From Poriferisodalis sp965204125 (GTDB lineage: Bacteria > Actinomycetota > Acidimicrobiia > Acidimicrobiales > Poriferisodalaceae): 64,000 nt of DNA. This document shows, in pieces, positions 25,499 to 33,333 of this stretch. How positions within the stretch are numbered: position 1 is the first letter of the stretch; each line of letters begins with the position of its first letter. The translations under genes and the position numbers were made by a program. Below the pieces are notes generated by a model that was not told where the DNA came from, made no database searches, and saw only the letters and a program-made list of their open reading frames with translations. The stretch covers positions 2,976,001-3,040,000 of the forward strand of contig NZ_OZ241968.1 in the NCBI RefSeq assembly GCF_965204125.1. The letters run 5' to 3'.

Positions 25499-27582
25499 TG
25501 GCACCATCATCACCGTCGATCACCAGCAGGGCCCGCACACCGAAGATGTCCGAGAAGATGCCCGACTACGACGCGAGTGCTATTGAAGTCCTCGAAGGAC
25601 TCGAAGCGGTCCGCAAGCGCCCCGGCATGTACATCGGCGGCACCGGCTCGGGCGGGTTGACACACCTGCTGTGGGAAATGATCGACAACGCCGTCGACGA
25701 GGCCGCTGCAGGCCACGGCAAGCTGATCGAGATCACGCTGCATGACGATGGTTCCTACGAGGTCATCGACCGCGGCCGCGGCATCCCGATCGACATCAAG
25801 CACGACAACATCACCGCTGTCGAGGTGGTGTTCACCGAGCTGCACGCCGGCGGCAAGTTCGGCAACGGGGCCTACGGAGCCTCCGGCGGGCTGCACGGCG
25901 TGGGCGCCTCGGTGGTGAACGCGCTGTCCAGCCGCATGGAGGTGGATGTGAACCGCAAGGGCGCTACGCACCGCCTGGAGTTCAAAGACCGCATCGCTGG
26001 CCACACCGACAGCGCCGGCCGCTTCCGAGCGAGCCATAAGCTCAAGCGGGTCGGCCGGGTGTCGGCTGGGCGCACGGGAACGCGGGTGCGGTTCTGGCCC
26101 GACGCGGGGATCTTCGACCCCGCCGCCACGGTGGACTTCGACGAGGTACGCGAGCGCATCGAACAGGTCTGCTTCCTTGTGCCCAAGGTCAAGATCAGCA
26201 TCGCCGATCGCCGCCGAGACCCAGCCGTCGTCGAACAGATTGTGTCCAGCGGGGGTCTGGGCGATTTCGTCGACAAGCTCTCAGGTGACAACGAACCGGT
26301 GACCGGGCTGATCCGCCTGACCGGCTCGGAGTCCTTCACCGAGCGGGTTCCGGTGGACGGCAAGCTCACCGACGTCGAACGTCAGTGCGACGTCGAGATC
26401 GCCATGCGCTGGACTCGCTCGTACGACACTCGCATCGTCGGCTTCGTGAACACGATCCCGACGCCGGAGGGCGGCACGCACATCGCCGGATTCGAACGGG
26501 CGCTCACCGCCTCGGTGAACACCGCGCTGAGCGAGGCCGATCCCCGCAAGCTGCGGCGTCTCAAGGACGATGCCCGGGCGCAGCGAGAAGATGCCCAGGA
26601 GGGCTTGATCGCGGTAGTGCGGGCAACCTTTGCCGAGCCGCAGTTCCGTGGCCAGACCAAACGGGAACTCGGCACCCCGCAGGTGCAGCGGATCGTGGCC
26701 AACGTGGTGCGGGAGGGCCTGCGCGCCTGGTTCGACGGCAGCGCACCCGGTTCGCGCAAGGTGCACGTGCGAGCGCTGATCGACAAGCTGGCAGACGCCG
26801 TGCTGAACCGGGTGGAGTCGCGGCGGGCGCTCGACCAGCGACGCAAGGCAGCCGCACTGGGCAGCAACGGCATGCCCGACAAACTGGCCGACTGCCGGCT
26901 GCATCCCGACGGGGAACTGCTGATCGTCGAGGGAGACTCCGCGGCGGGACCGGCGAAGCGTGCCCGTGACAGCGCCTGGCAGGCGGTGCTGCCGCTGCGG
27001 GGCAAGGTGGTGAATGCTGGCAAGGGCACGCTGCGTGCTGTGCTCGACAACGCGGAGGCGACAGCGCTATTCACCGCGCTGGGGGCCGGCTCGGGGCCGG
27101 ACTTCGACGCCGACGGCTGCCGCTACGAGCGCGTGGTGCTGCTGGCCGACGCCGACGTCGACGGCAGCCACATTCGCTGTCTGGTGCTCACCCTCATGTA
27201 CCACTACATGCGCCCGCTGCTGGAAGCGGGACGCGTGTACGCGGCCCAGCCGCCCACTCACGCCTTCACGATCGGGCAGGAGAAACGGTTCGTGTACTCA
27301 GAAGCGGAACGGGATGCACTGATGGCCGAGTTGGACACCGCGGGCCGGCGTTACCGGCTGACACGATTCAAGGGCCTCGGCGAGATGGACGACGACGAGC
27401 TGTTCGAGACCACGCTCAACCCCGAGACACGAGTGCTGCGCAAGATCACCCTCGGCGAAGCCCGCGCATCCCAGGAACAGGCCAAAAGGGCGTTCTCGGT
27501 GATGATGGGCGCCGCTGTCGAGCCGCGCCGCGAGTTCATCGTGAAGCACAGCAGCGACTACGGCCAGGCACTCGACATCTGA
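25498..27582 (+). CDS. Type IIA topoisomerase subunit B, ParE-like
   Basis: ATPase subunit partner of the upstream A subunit, 694 aa. GHKL ATPase motifs: EMIDNAVDEA (Mg ligand Asn), DRGRGIPID and GGLHGVGASVVNAL. The Toprim domain has LIVEGDSAAGPAKRARD and DADVDGSHIR. The end EEAKRAF-like segment (ASQEQAKRAFSVMMG...RREFI) is typical of GyrB/ParE. ATG 25498 shares its A with the previous TGA stop and has GGGGAG upstream; ATG 25546 is an alternative. Whether the genome has another gyrB/gyrA pair is not visible here; I expect it does. Confidence 0.9.
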   Translation: MAPSSPSITSRARTPKMSEKMPDYDASAIEVLEGLEAVRKRPGMYIGGTGSGGLTHLLWEMIDNAVDEAAAGHGKLIEITLHDDGSYEVIDRGRGIPIDIKHDNITAVEVVFTELHAGGKFGNGAYGASGGLHGVGASVVNALSSRMEVDVNRKGATHRLEFKDRIAGHTDSAGRFRASHKLKRVGRVSAGRTGTRVRFWPDAGIFDPAATVDFDEVRERIEQVCFLVPKVKISIADRRRDPAVVEQIVSSGGLGDFVDKLSGDNEPVTGLIRLTGSESFTERVPVDGKLTDVERQCDVEIAMRWTRSYDTRIVGFVNTIPTPEGGTHIAGFERALTASVNTALSEADPRKLRRLKDDARAQREDAQEGLIAVVRATFAEPQFRGQTKRELGTPQVQRIVANVVREGLRAWFDGSAPGSRKVHVRALIDKLADAVLNRVESRRALDQRRKAAALGSNGMPDKLADCRLHPDGELLIVEGDSAAGPAKRARDSAWQAVLPLRGKVVNAGKGTLRAVLDNAEATALFTALGAGSGPDFDADGCRYERVVLLADADVDGSHIRCLVLTLMYHYMRPLLEAGRVYAAQPPTHAFTIGQEKRFVYSEAERDALMAELDTAGRRYRLTRFKGLGEMDDDELFETTLNPETRVLRKITLGEARASQEQAKRAFSVMMGAAVEPRREFIVKHSSDYGQALDI

Positions 27583-27606
27583 AACGCCCTGTCACGAGCG
27601 CCGAGG

Positions 27607-27636
27607 CCGGGTCCATTTCTGGGGCTATCGGACCGG
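27607..27636. terminator. Weak hairpin after the topoisomerase operon
   Basis: CCGGGTCC (27607-27614) can pair with GGACCGG (27630-27636) with one bulged G and a loop of about 15 nt, 25 nt after the subunit B stop. There is no clear U-run. It may be the operon terminator, but the stem is short and could be chance. Confidence 0.25.
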
Positions 27637-27649
27637 TTTCGGAACGCCG

Positions 27650-27681
27650 ATAATAGACATTATGTCAAGTTATGCAACTTG
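27650..27681. repeat. Two AT-rich palindromes in the intergenic gap
   Basis: ATAATAGACATTAT (27650-27663; 5-bp arms) and CAAGTTATGCAACTTG (27666-27681; exact 6-bp arms, 4-nt loop) lie next to each other between the topoisomerase operon and the 3' end of the lysozyme-like gene on the other strand. The stretch is conspicuously AT-rich for this genome. It could be a bidirectional terminator or a protein-binding site; nothing decides between them. Confidence 0.35.
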
Positions 27682-27735
27682 GCCATGCCCGCACGGAGAG
27701 GCTGGGCTCCGGTTCCGTTGCCGGGATGCAGGCTG

Positions 27736-28590
27736 CTAGCCCGTGGTCGGCGACGGACCCGGTGCGTCTGCGGCGGCTTCGCAGGCTGGTGAGGCCCGGC
27801 TGCTGTCGTCAAAGCACCAGGGTTGCCATCCCCGGATAGCCCACATGTCGTACGCAACCTGGAGGTTGATCTCCGGTTGCAGCCATGGATCGCATGGAGA
27901 AGACGGTCGACGACCTGTACGTCGCCCTTCCTCCTTGGCATGGAAGCACCACTGCGCGGCGGGTGTAGCCGTGGTGATGCCGTCGCAGCGCAGTTCCGGC
28001 GCATTGATGTCGTCGGGCAGACGGGCAACCTCGGGAAGTCGATCGATGCCTTTGCCGGCCCAGCAGGTGGCGTTGAGCTGGAGGAGGCCCCAGTCGTTGG
28101 TCACAGACACCAGGCGTTCGGTGCAGCGCGATTCTCGCCACATCAACGCGAGGACTACGTCGGGGTCCCAATCCCCCATTTCTTGAACCTGAGATCGGTA
28201 GCGGTCACATGCCAACGACACTCCTGGCGCAACCGTGCGGCGGAAGTGCTGGCTCGGTTCGACGAGTTCATATGCGGTCGCGATGGGCGAGGCGGGCAGA
28301 TTCGGATGCTCGACGACTGCGTTGTCTTCCACTCCCTCCCTGCGTGGCGATGCCAGCTCGGAACTGGTTTCGATGATGACCGGCGGTGCTGTCAGCGGGC
28401 TGCGTAGGGCCGTCGAGACCGAATCTGCTGATGACAGCGTCGAGCGTTGCGCGGATGGGCTCGCCGGGGGCGACGTGGTGCCCATCTCCGGTGAGCTGGC
28501 GGCAGCCAAGATCAATGCACCGGTGGCGACGGCCGACACACAGACCGTGGCCGCGGCGATGCGTTTGAGATGTTGTGAGAGAGGGGACAT
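27736..28590 (-). CDS. Secreted lysozyme-like (transglycosylase SLT-type) protein
   Basis: Exported 284-aa protein. The N-terminus is a signal peptide (basic MSPLSQHLKR, hydrophobic core IAAATVCVSAVATGALILAA), then a Ser/Pro/Thr-rich linker to about residue 115. The C-terminal lysozyme-like domain has DVVLALMWRESRC with the expected catalytic Glu, and NDWGLLQLNATCW, matching the SLT E-S...GLxQ pattern. Several cysteines in this domain suggest disulfides. Likely acts on cell-wall glycan. Alone on the minus strand, it faces the topoisomerase operon tail to tail. Confidence 0.75.
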   Translation of the reverse strand: MSPLSQHLKRIAAATVCVSAVATGALILAAASSPEMGTTSPPASPSAQRSTLSSADSVSTALRSPLTAPPVIIETSSELASPRREGVEDNAVVEHPNLPASPIATAYELVEPSQHFRRTVAPGVSLACDRYRSQVQEMGDWDPDVVLALMWRESRCTERLVSVTNDWGLLQLNATCWAGKGIDRLPEVARLPDDINAPELRCDGITTATPAAQWCFHAKEEGRRTGRRPSSPCDPWLQPEINLQVAYDMWAIRGWQPWCFDDSSRASPACEAAADAPGPSPTTG

Positions 28591-28766
28591 TGCCTTGGGG
28601 GGGTCGGCAAACGAGGCGGGAGCCTATGGCTTGACACTCGCTGAGAGCTGTCAGCGTCCCGGCAGGCCTGGAGCGGGACGGGTAGCGTGATGAGACGGTT
28701 GCTCGGGCGCCTGGCCCGGGTGCAACCGGCGCGATCAGATCACGCCGAGCAGTACGGGGGCATGCC

Positions 28767-30503
28767 ATGAGCGCTGAGTTCGACATTCACATCAAGGGCG
28801 GAACGGTCGTCGACGGCACACGGGTGCCTCGCTACAAGGGCGATGTCTGGATACGCGATGGCAAGGTCGCCCAGCTCGGCGGCCGCCCGCAGGGCACGGC
28901 CGAACGCGAGATCGACGCCACCGGCAAGATCGTGGCGCCCGGCTTTGTTGACCTGCACACCCACTACGACGCCCAGATTCGCTGGGATCCGTGGTGCACC
29001 ATCTCGGGCTACCACGGGGTGACCTCGGTGGTGCTCGGCAACTGCGGGTTCGGCTTCGCCCCCGTCAAGCCCGAGTTCCGCGACCGTTCCATGCTCACCA
29101 TGACCCGTACTGAGGCGATCCCGTATGAGTCGATGCGGCTGGGCATGGACTGGGACTGGGAGACCATCCCCGAATATCTCGACTCGCTGGAACGTGCCCC
29201 CAAGGGCGTCAACGTCATCCAGTACATGCCCACGGCGTCGCTCATGACCTACGTCATGGGCCTCGACAAGGCCAAGGCGGGCGAACCGGCATCCGAAGCT
29301 GAGCGCAAGGAGATGGCCCGCCTCCTGCACGAAGGCATGGACGCGGGTCTCTGCGGATTCTCCATCCAACGCCTCGGCCCTGACAGCGTGCAGGCCGACT
29401 TCGACGGCTCCCCCATGGTGACCGACATCATGTGCGACGAGGACATTCTCAACTTGGCCCGTGTGCTGGCTGAGCGGGACGAGGGCTTCATCCAGATCAC
29501 CCAAGGCACCGGCGACATCCGGGCCGACATCAAGTTCCTCGAAGTGCTGGCCGGCACCGCTCGCAGGCCAATCCTGCACAACGTGGTTGCGCCCGCACGC
29601 AAGGATCCCGAAGTGCATCGCCGGCCGCTGCGCTGGATCGACAAGTGCTGGAACCAGGAGCTGCCGATCTACGCACAGTGCGGCACCGGCCGCGCTGGCT
29701 TCGCCTTCACGCTCGAGCACTGGAACCTCTACGACGCCTCCCCCGCCTGGCGTGCGGTCACCACGGGCTCGAAGGAGGAGAAGATCGAAAAGATGTCCGA
29801 TCCGGAGCTGCGCAAGGCGCTCGTGGACGAAGCCGAGGAAGCCGACCGCCGGCTGCAGGTCATCCAAGCAGGCGTGGGCGGCAACCCCAAGGGCCTGGTC
29901 GTCCAGGGCGTCAACCGCCAGGCCGACATGCAGCAGTACGTCGGCCGTTCGGTCGGTGATCTGGCCGAAGAACAAGGCAAGCACCCCGTCGAGGTCATGC
30001 TGGATCTGTCGCTGCAGGGCGATCTCAACGTGGAGTTCTTGGGCCCCGACAAGGGCTCGAACGCCGAGTTCATGGGCGAGATGATGCAGTCGCCGTACGC
30101 CATCCCCGGTGTCTCCGACGGCGGCGCGCACACCAAGTTCTTCAGCGGCGGCTCCTACACCACCGACTTCCTGACGTGGCTGGTGCGCGACGAAGGCACC
30201 GTGACTCTGGAGGAAGCGCACTACAGGCTCTCGGCGCTGGCCGCCCATGCTGCCGGCTTCAAGGACCGGGGCACGCTGCGCGAGGGCGCCGCCGCCGACG
30301 TTGTGGTCTACGACATGGAAGAGCTCGAGATCGACCCGCCGTGGATCGGCAACGTCGAGCACGACCTTCCAGGCGGCGAGTGGCGCCGGGTCCAGCGGGC
30401 CAAGGGCTACGACCAGATCATCGTCAACGGCGAGGTCACCTTCGAGTCCGGCGAATGCACCGGCGCAACCCCCGGCCGGCTGCTGCGTCACGGCCGCGGC
30501 TGA
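28767..30503 (+). CDS. Amidohydrolase family protein (N-acyl-D-amino-acid deacylase-like)
   Basis: Metal-dependent hydrolase of 578 aa. The N-terminal beta strand IKGGTVVDGTRVPRYKGDV and the first metal-binding motif FVDLHTHYDAQ (HxH) are clear; a later SDGGAHT carries the catalytic Asp region, and the C-terminal GTLREGAAADVVVYD closes the fold. The overall pattern fits the D-aminoacylase-like subgroup, whose natural substrates in such clusters are often unknown. ATG 28767. It heads a three-gene operon with a DsbA-like oxidoreductase and a Baeyer-Villiger monooxygenase, suggesting catabolism of a ring or amide compound. Confidence 0.82.
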   Translation: MSAEFDIHIKGGTVVDGTRVPRYKGDVWIRDGKVAQLGGRPQGTAEREIDATGKIVAPGFVDLHTHYDAQIRWDPWCTISGYHGVTSVVLGNCGFGFAPVKPEFRDRSMLTMTRTEAIPYESMRLGMDWDWETIPEYLDSLERAPKGVNVIQYMPTASLMTYVMGLDKAKAGEPASEAERKEMARLLHEGMDAGLCGFSIQRLGPDSVQADFDGSPMVTDIMCDEDILNLARVLAERDEGFIQITQGTGDIRADIKFLEVLAGTARRPILHNVVAPARKDPEVHRRPLRWIDKCWNQELPIYAQCGTGRAGFAFTLEHWNLYDASPAWRAVTTGSKEEKIEKMSDPELRKALVDEAEEADRRLQVIQAGVGGNPKGLVVQGVNRQADMQQYVGRSVGDLAEEQGKHPVEVMLDLSLQGDLNVEFLGPDKGSNAEFMGEMMQSPYAIPGVSDGGAHTKFFSGGSYTTDFLTWLVRDEGTVTLEEAHYRLSALAAHAAGFKDRGTLREGAAADVVVYDMEELEIDPPWIGNVEHDLPGGEWRRVQRAKGYDQIIVNGEVTFESGECTGATPGRLLRHGRG

Positions 30504-30545
30504 GCGGCCCGCAAGACACAGCACGGCTGAATTGGAGACACCCGC

Positions 30546-31259
30546 ATGACCATCACTCCTGAGACCTACGACGGCCCCACCGAGGTCGACTTCCACTTCG
30601 ACGTGATGTGCCCCTGGGCATACCAGACGTCCATCTGGATGCGCGACGTCCGCGACCAGTTGGGGCTGACGGTGAACTGGAAGTTCTTCAGCCTCGAAGA
30701 GGTGAACCTGCGCGAGGGCAAGAAGCATCCCTGGGAGCGCGACTGGAGTTACGGCTGGTCGATGATGCGCATTGGGGCGATCCTGCGGCGAGAGTCGATG
30801 GATCTGCTCGACCAGTGGTATGCGGTGTCGGGCGAGGCGCTCCATGTCGACGGCAACCGTCCCCACAATCCCGACGTGGCCCGTCATCTGCTCGAACAGA
30901 TCGGCGCCGATCCCGGCATTGTCGACCTCTCGATCGACGACCAGAGCACCCATGACGAGATCAAGGCCGAGCACCAGCGGGTCATCGACTCAGGCGGCTT
31001 CGGCGTGCCCACGCTGTACTTCGGCGACACGGCGATCTTCGGACCGGTGCTGCTCGACCCGCCCACTGGCGACGCAGCGCTGCGCATGTGGGACCTGGTG
31101 CTGGGCTGGCTGGAGTTCCCGCACCTGTACGAGATCCAGCACATGCCGCGCGACGAGAAGAAGATCTTCGACACCTTCAGGCCGTACCTCGAGGCACGCG
31201 ACTGGGTGAGCATCAACCGCGGCAAGGAAGTCGGCTTCGAGCCTGCGGCAGCGGACTGA
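30546..31259 (+). CDS. DsbA-family thioredoxin-fold oxidoreductase
   Basis: Cytoplasmic 237-aa protein of the DsbA/FrnE/HCCA-isomerase fold. The N-terminal strand VDFHFDVMCPWAY holds a CPWA motif at residues 22-25 where classic DsbA has CxxC, so it has a single active cysteine; this resembles mycothiol- or glutathione-dependent members. The cis-Pro loop GGFGVPTLYFGD is present. No signal peptide. It lies 42 nt after the amidohydrolase and 3 nt before the monooxygenase, so it is very likely part of the same degradation operon. Confidence 0.8.
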   Translation: MTITPETYDGPTEVDFHFDVMCPWAYQTSIWMRDVRDQLGLTVNWKFFSLEEVNLREGKKHPWERDWSYGWSMMRIGAILRRESMDLLDQWYAVSGEALHVDGNRPHNPDVARHLLEQIGADPGIVDLSIDDQSTHDEIKAEHQRVIDSGGFGVPTLYFGDTAIFGPVLLDPPTGDAALRMWDLVLGWLEFPHLYEIQHMPRDEKKIFDTFRPYLEARDWVSINRGKEVGFEPAAAD

Positions 31260-31262
31260 TTA

Positions 31263-32876
31263 ATGGACCCTGCACGGCACAGCGATGTCGTGGTGCTGGG
31301 CGCCGGGGTGTCGGGCATCTACCAGATCAAGCGGCTCGTCGACCTCGGCATCGATGCTGTCGTCCTCGAGGGCGACGATGATCTCGGCGGCACGTGGTAC
31401 CGCAATCGCTACCCGGGTTGCCGGTTCGACTCGGAGAGTTACACGTACGGGTACTCCTTCTCGAAGGAGGTGCTCGACGAGTGGCACTGGAAGGAGCGCT
31501 TCTCGTCCCAGCCGGAGAATTTGCGCTACCTGAACTTCGTGGTCGACAAGTTCGACCTCCGTCGCCATATGCGCTTCGGTTCCAGAGTCGAGCGGATGGC
31601 GTGGGACGACAGTGCACGGCAGTGGCATCTGCGGCTCAGCGACGGCGGTTCGCATACGGCGCGCTTTGTCATCACCAGCCTCGGCCCCCTATCGGCACCG
31701 ACATTGCCGAGCTATGACGGCATGGACGCATTCGAGGGCGAGGCGTTTCACACCTTCTTCTGGCCTACCGAGCCGGTTGCGCTGGAGGGGCGACGGGTCG
31801 GCGTCATCGGCACCGGGGCGACGGGCATCCAGGTGATCGCCGAGATCGCTGACAAGGCTGCGGAGCTCAAGGTGTTCCAGCGCCGGCCCAACTGGAGCAC
31901 TCCGCTCAACAACTCCCCCATCTCCGACGCCGAGATGGACGAGATCCGGGGGCGCTACGACGAGATCTTCGCCAACTGCGCAGCCTCTCCTGGCGGCTTC
32001 GAGCATGTGCCACGGTGGGGGTTTTGGGACATGACGGCGGCCGAGCGCCGCGCCTTTTGGGATGAGCTCTATTCGCAGTCCGGCTTCGCCATCCTGGCCG
32101 CGAATTTCGCGGAGATCTTCTTCGACGAGACGGCGAACCGGGAATTGTCCGACTACATCGCAGACCGCATTCGCGGCCGGGTCGACGACCCCGCCGTGGC
32201 CGAGAAGCTGATCCCGACAGACCACGGCTTCGGGCTCCAGCGCCTGCCGCTGGAAACCCGCTATTTCGAGGCCTACAACCGACCCAACGTGGAGTTGGTG
32301 GATCTGCGAGAAACGCCGATCGAGCACTTTACTTCGACGGGCATTCAGACCAGCGGCGCCCACTACGACCTCGATCTGATCGTCTATGCCACCGGGTTCG
32401 ATGCCATCACCGGAGCGTATGACCGCGTGGAGATTCTCGGCGTCGACGGCACCTCGCTGGCCGAGCGCTGGCGGGACGGACCGAGCACGTACTTGGGCGT
32501 GCTGTCGCACGGGTTCCCCAACCTGTTCATGGTGGCCGGACCTCAGAGCGTGTCAGGGTCGACGAACTTCCCCCGGGCGATCGAGACGGGAGTGGATTGG
32601 ATTACCGATTTGGTGGCCTATGCATTCGAGAACGGCCACAGCAGGGTCGAGGCCGAGCTCGGGGCCGAGCTGGAATGGGTGAACGAGGTAATCCGTGCCC
32701 ATGAGCGGATGCTGTTCCGTCGCAGCAAGGGCTGGTTCACCGGCTACAACTCCAACGTCGCCGGCCACCAAGAGGGCAGCGTCCGCTATCAAGCCTATTT
32801 CGGCGGAGCGCCGCGCTACCGGGCCAAGGTCGACGCGATCGCCGCTGACGGCTACGAGGGCATCCAGCTCGGGTGA
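31263..32876 (+). CDS. Baeyer-Villiger-type flavin monooxygenase
   Basis: FAD- and NADPH-dependent monooxygenase (537 aa) that inserts oxygen next to a carbonyl. The FAD Rossmann motif VLGAGVSG is at residues 11-18, followed by GGTWYRNRYPGCRFD, diagnostic for cyclohexanone-monooxygenase-like enzymes. The BVMO fingerprint FEGEAFHTFFWP begins at residue 157 and fits FxGxxxHxxxW. The NADPH Rossmann motif VIGTGATG follows. ATG at 31263, 3 nt after the DsbA-like gene. Substrate cannot be told from sequence. Confidence 0.9.
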   Translation: MDPARHSDVVVLGAGVSGIYQIKRLVDLGIDAVVLEGDDDLGGTWYRNRYPGCRFDSESYTYGYSFSKEVLDEWHWKERFSSQPENLRYLNFVVDKFDLRRHMRFGSRVERMAWDDSARQWHLRLSDGGSHTARFVITSLGPLSAPTLPSYDGMDAFEGEAFHTFFWPTEPVALEGRRVGVIGTGATGIQVIAEIADKAAELKVFQRRPNWSTPLNNSPISDAEMDEIRGRYDEIFANCAASPGGFEHVPRWGFWDMTAAERRAFWDELYSQSGFAILAANFAEIFFDETANRELSDYIADRIRGRVDDPAVAEKLIPTDHGFGLQRLPLETRYFEAYNRPNVELVDLRETPIEHFTSTGIQTSGAHYDLDLIVYATGFDAITGAYDRVEILGVDGTSLAERWRDGPSTYLGVLSHGFPNLFMVAGPQSVSGSTNFPRAIETGVDWITDLVAYAFENGHSRVEAELGAELEWVNEVIRAHERMLFRRSKGWFTGYNSNVAGHQEGSVRYQAYFGGAPRYRAKVDAIAADGYEGIQLG

Positions 32877-32931
32877 CGCCGACCGGGTCCGTGCACATCG
32901 AGGTGCAGCGGACCGGCCGTCTCGACAGCGC

Positions 32932-33333
32932 TCAGGACGCCGTGAACTCCTCGTCGTCTGAAGCGAGCAGGCCGCCCGCTGCCGCCAGTGCCCCGGCCAT
33001 CGCAACGGCGCGCTGATAGACCGCTTCGAAGTAGTGCTCCGCGGCTGCCTCGCGTCCCGCCAGCGGCGGTTTGCCGAGCGAGCGCACGGTCGATGTCGGA
33101 TCCGTCGTGACCGAGACACGGCGCGTCTCAGTGAGCATGTCGGGTTGCTGCACCGGTCCGGCATAGCCCGATGCGTCTGCAGTTCCATCGGCGGCTGTAT
33201 CAGGCTGTTCTGGCGTCGCCCCCGCCGCGCCATGCCAGAACGCTGCGCTCGCCGCGGCGGCTTGCCGCTGCTGGACCTCAGCCCCGTCGATACGGCGGGT
33301 ACGCGACGTCTTGCGGCGACGGCGATTGCTCAT
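32932..33333 (-). CDS. Small unknown protein coupled to the SNF2 helicase
   Basis: Protein of 133 aa with a very basic N-terminus (MSNRRRRKTSRTRR), an Ala-rich disordered middle and a short C-terminal helix pair. No family recognised. Its ATG at 33333 overlaps the stop of the SNF2 gene upstream (ATGA), so it is translated from the same mRNA. In many bacteria the gene following this type of SNF2 helicase codes a SWIM zinc-finger protein; no Cys/His zinc pattern is present here. Confidence 0.6.
   Translation of the reverse strand: MSNRRRRKTSRTRRIDGAEVQQRQAAAASAAFWHGAAGATPEQPDTAADGTADASGYAGPVQQPDMLTETRRVSVTTDPTSTVRSLGKPPLAGREAAAEHYFEAVYQRAVAMAGALAAAGGLLASDDEEFTAS

Noticed and set aside
28740..30974. 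A 744-codon open frame on the minus strand
   Set aside because: Antisense to the amidohydrolase and DsbA-like genes, whose motifs are clear; the minus-strand product has no domain and no ribosome binding site.
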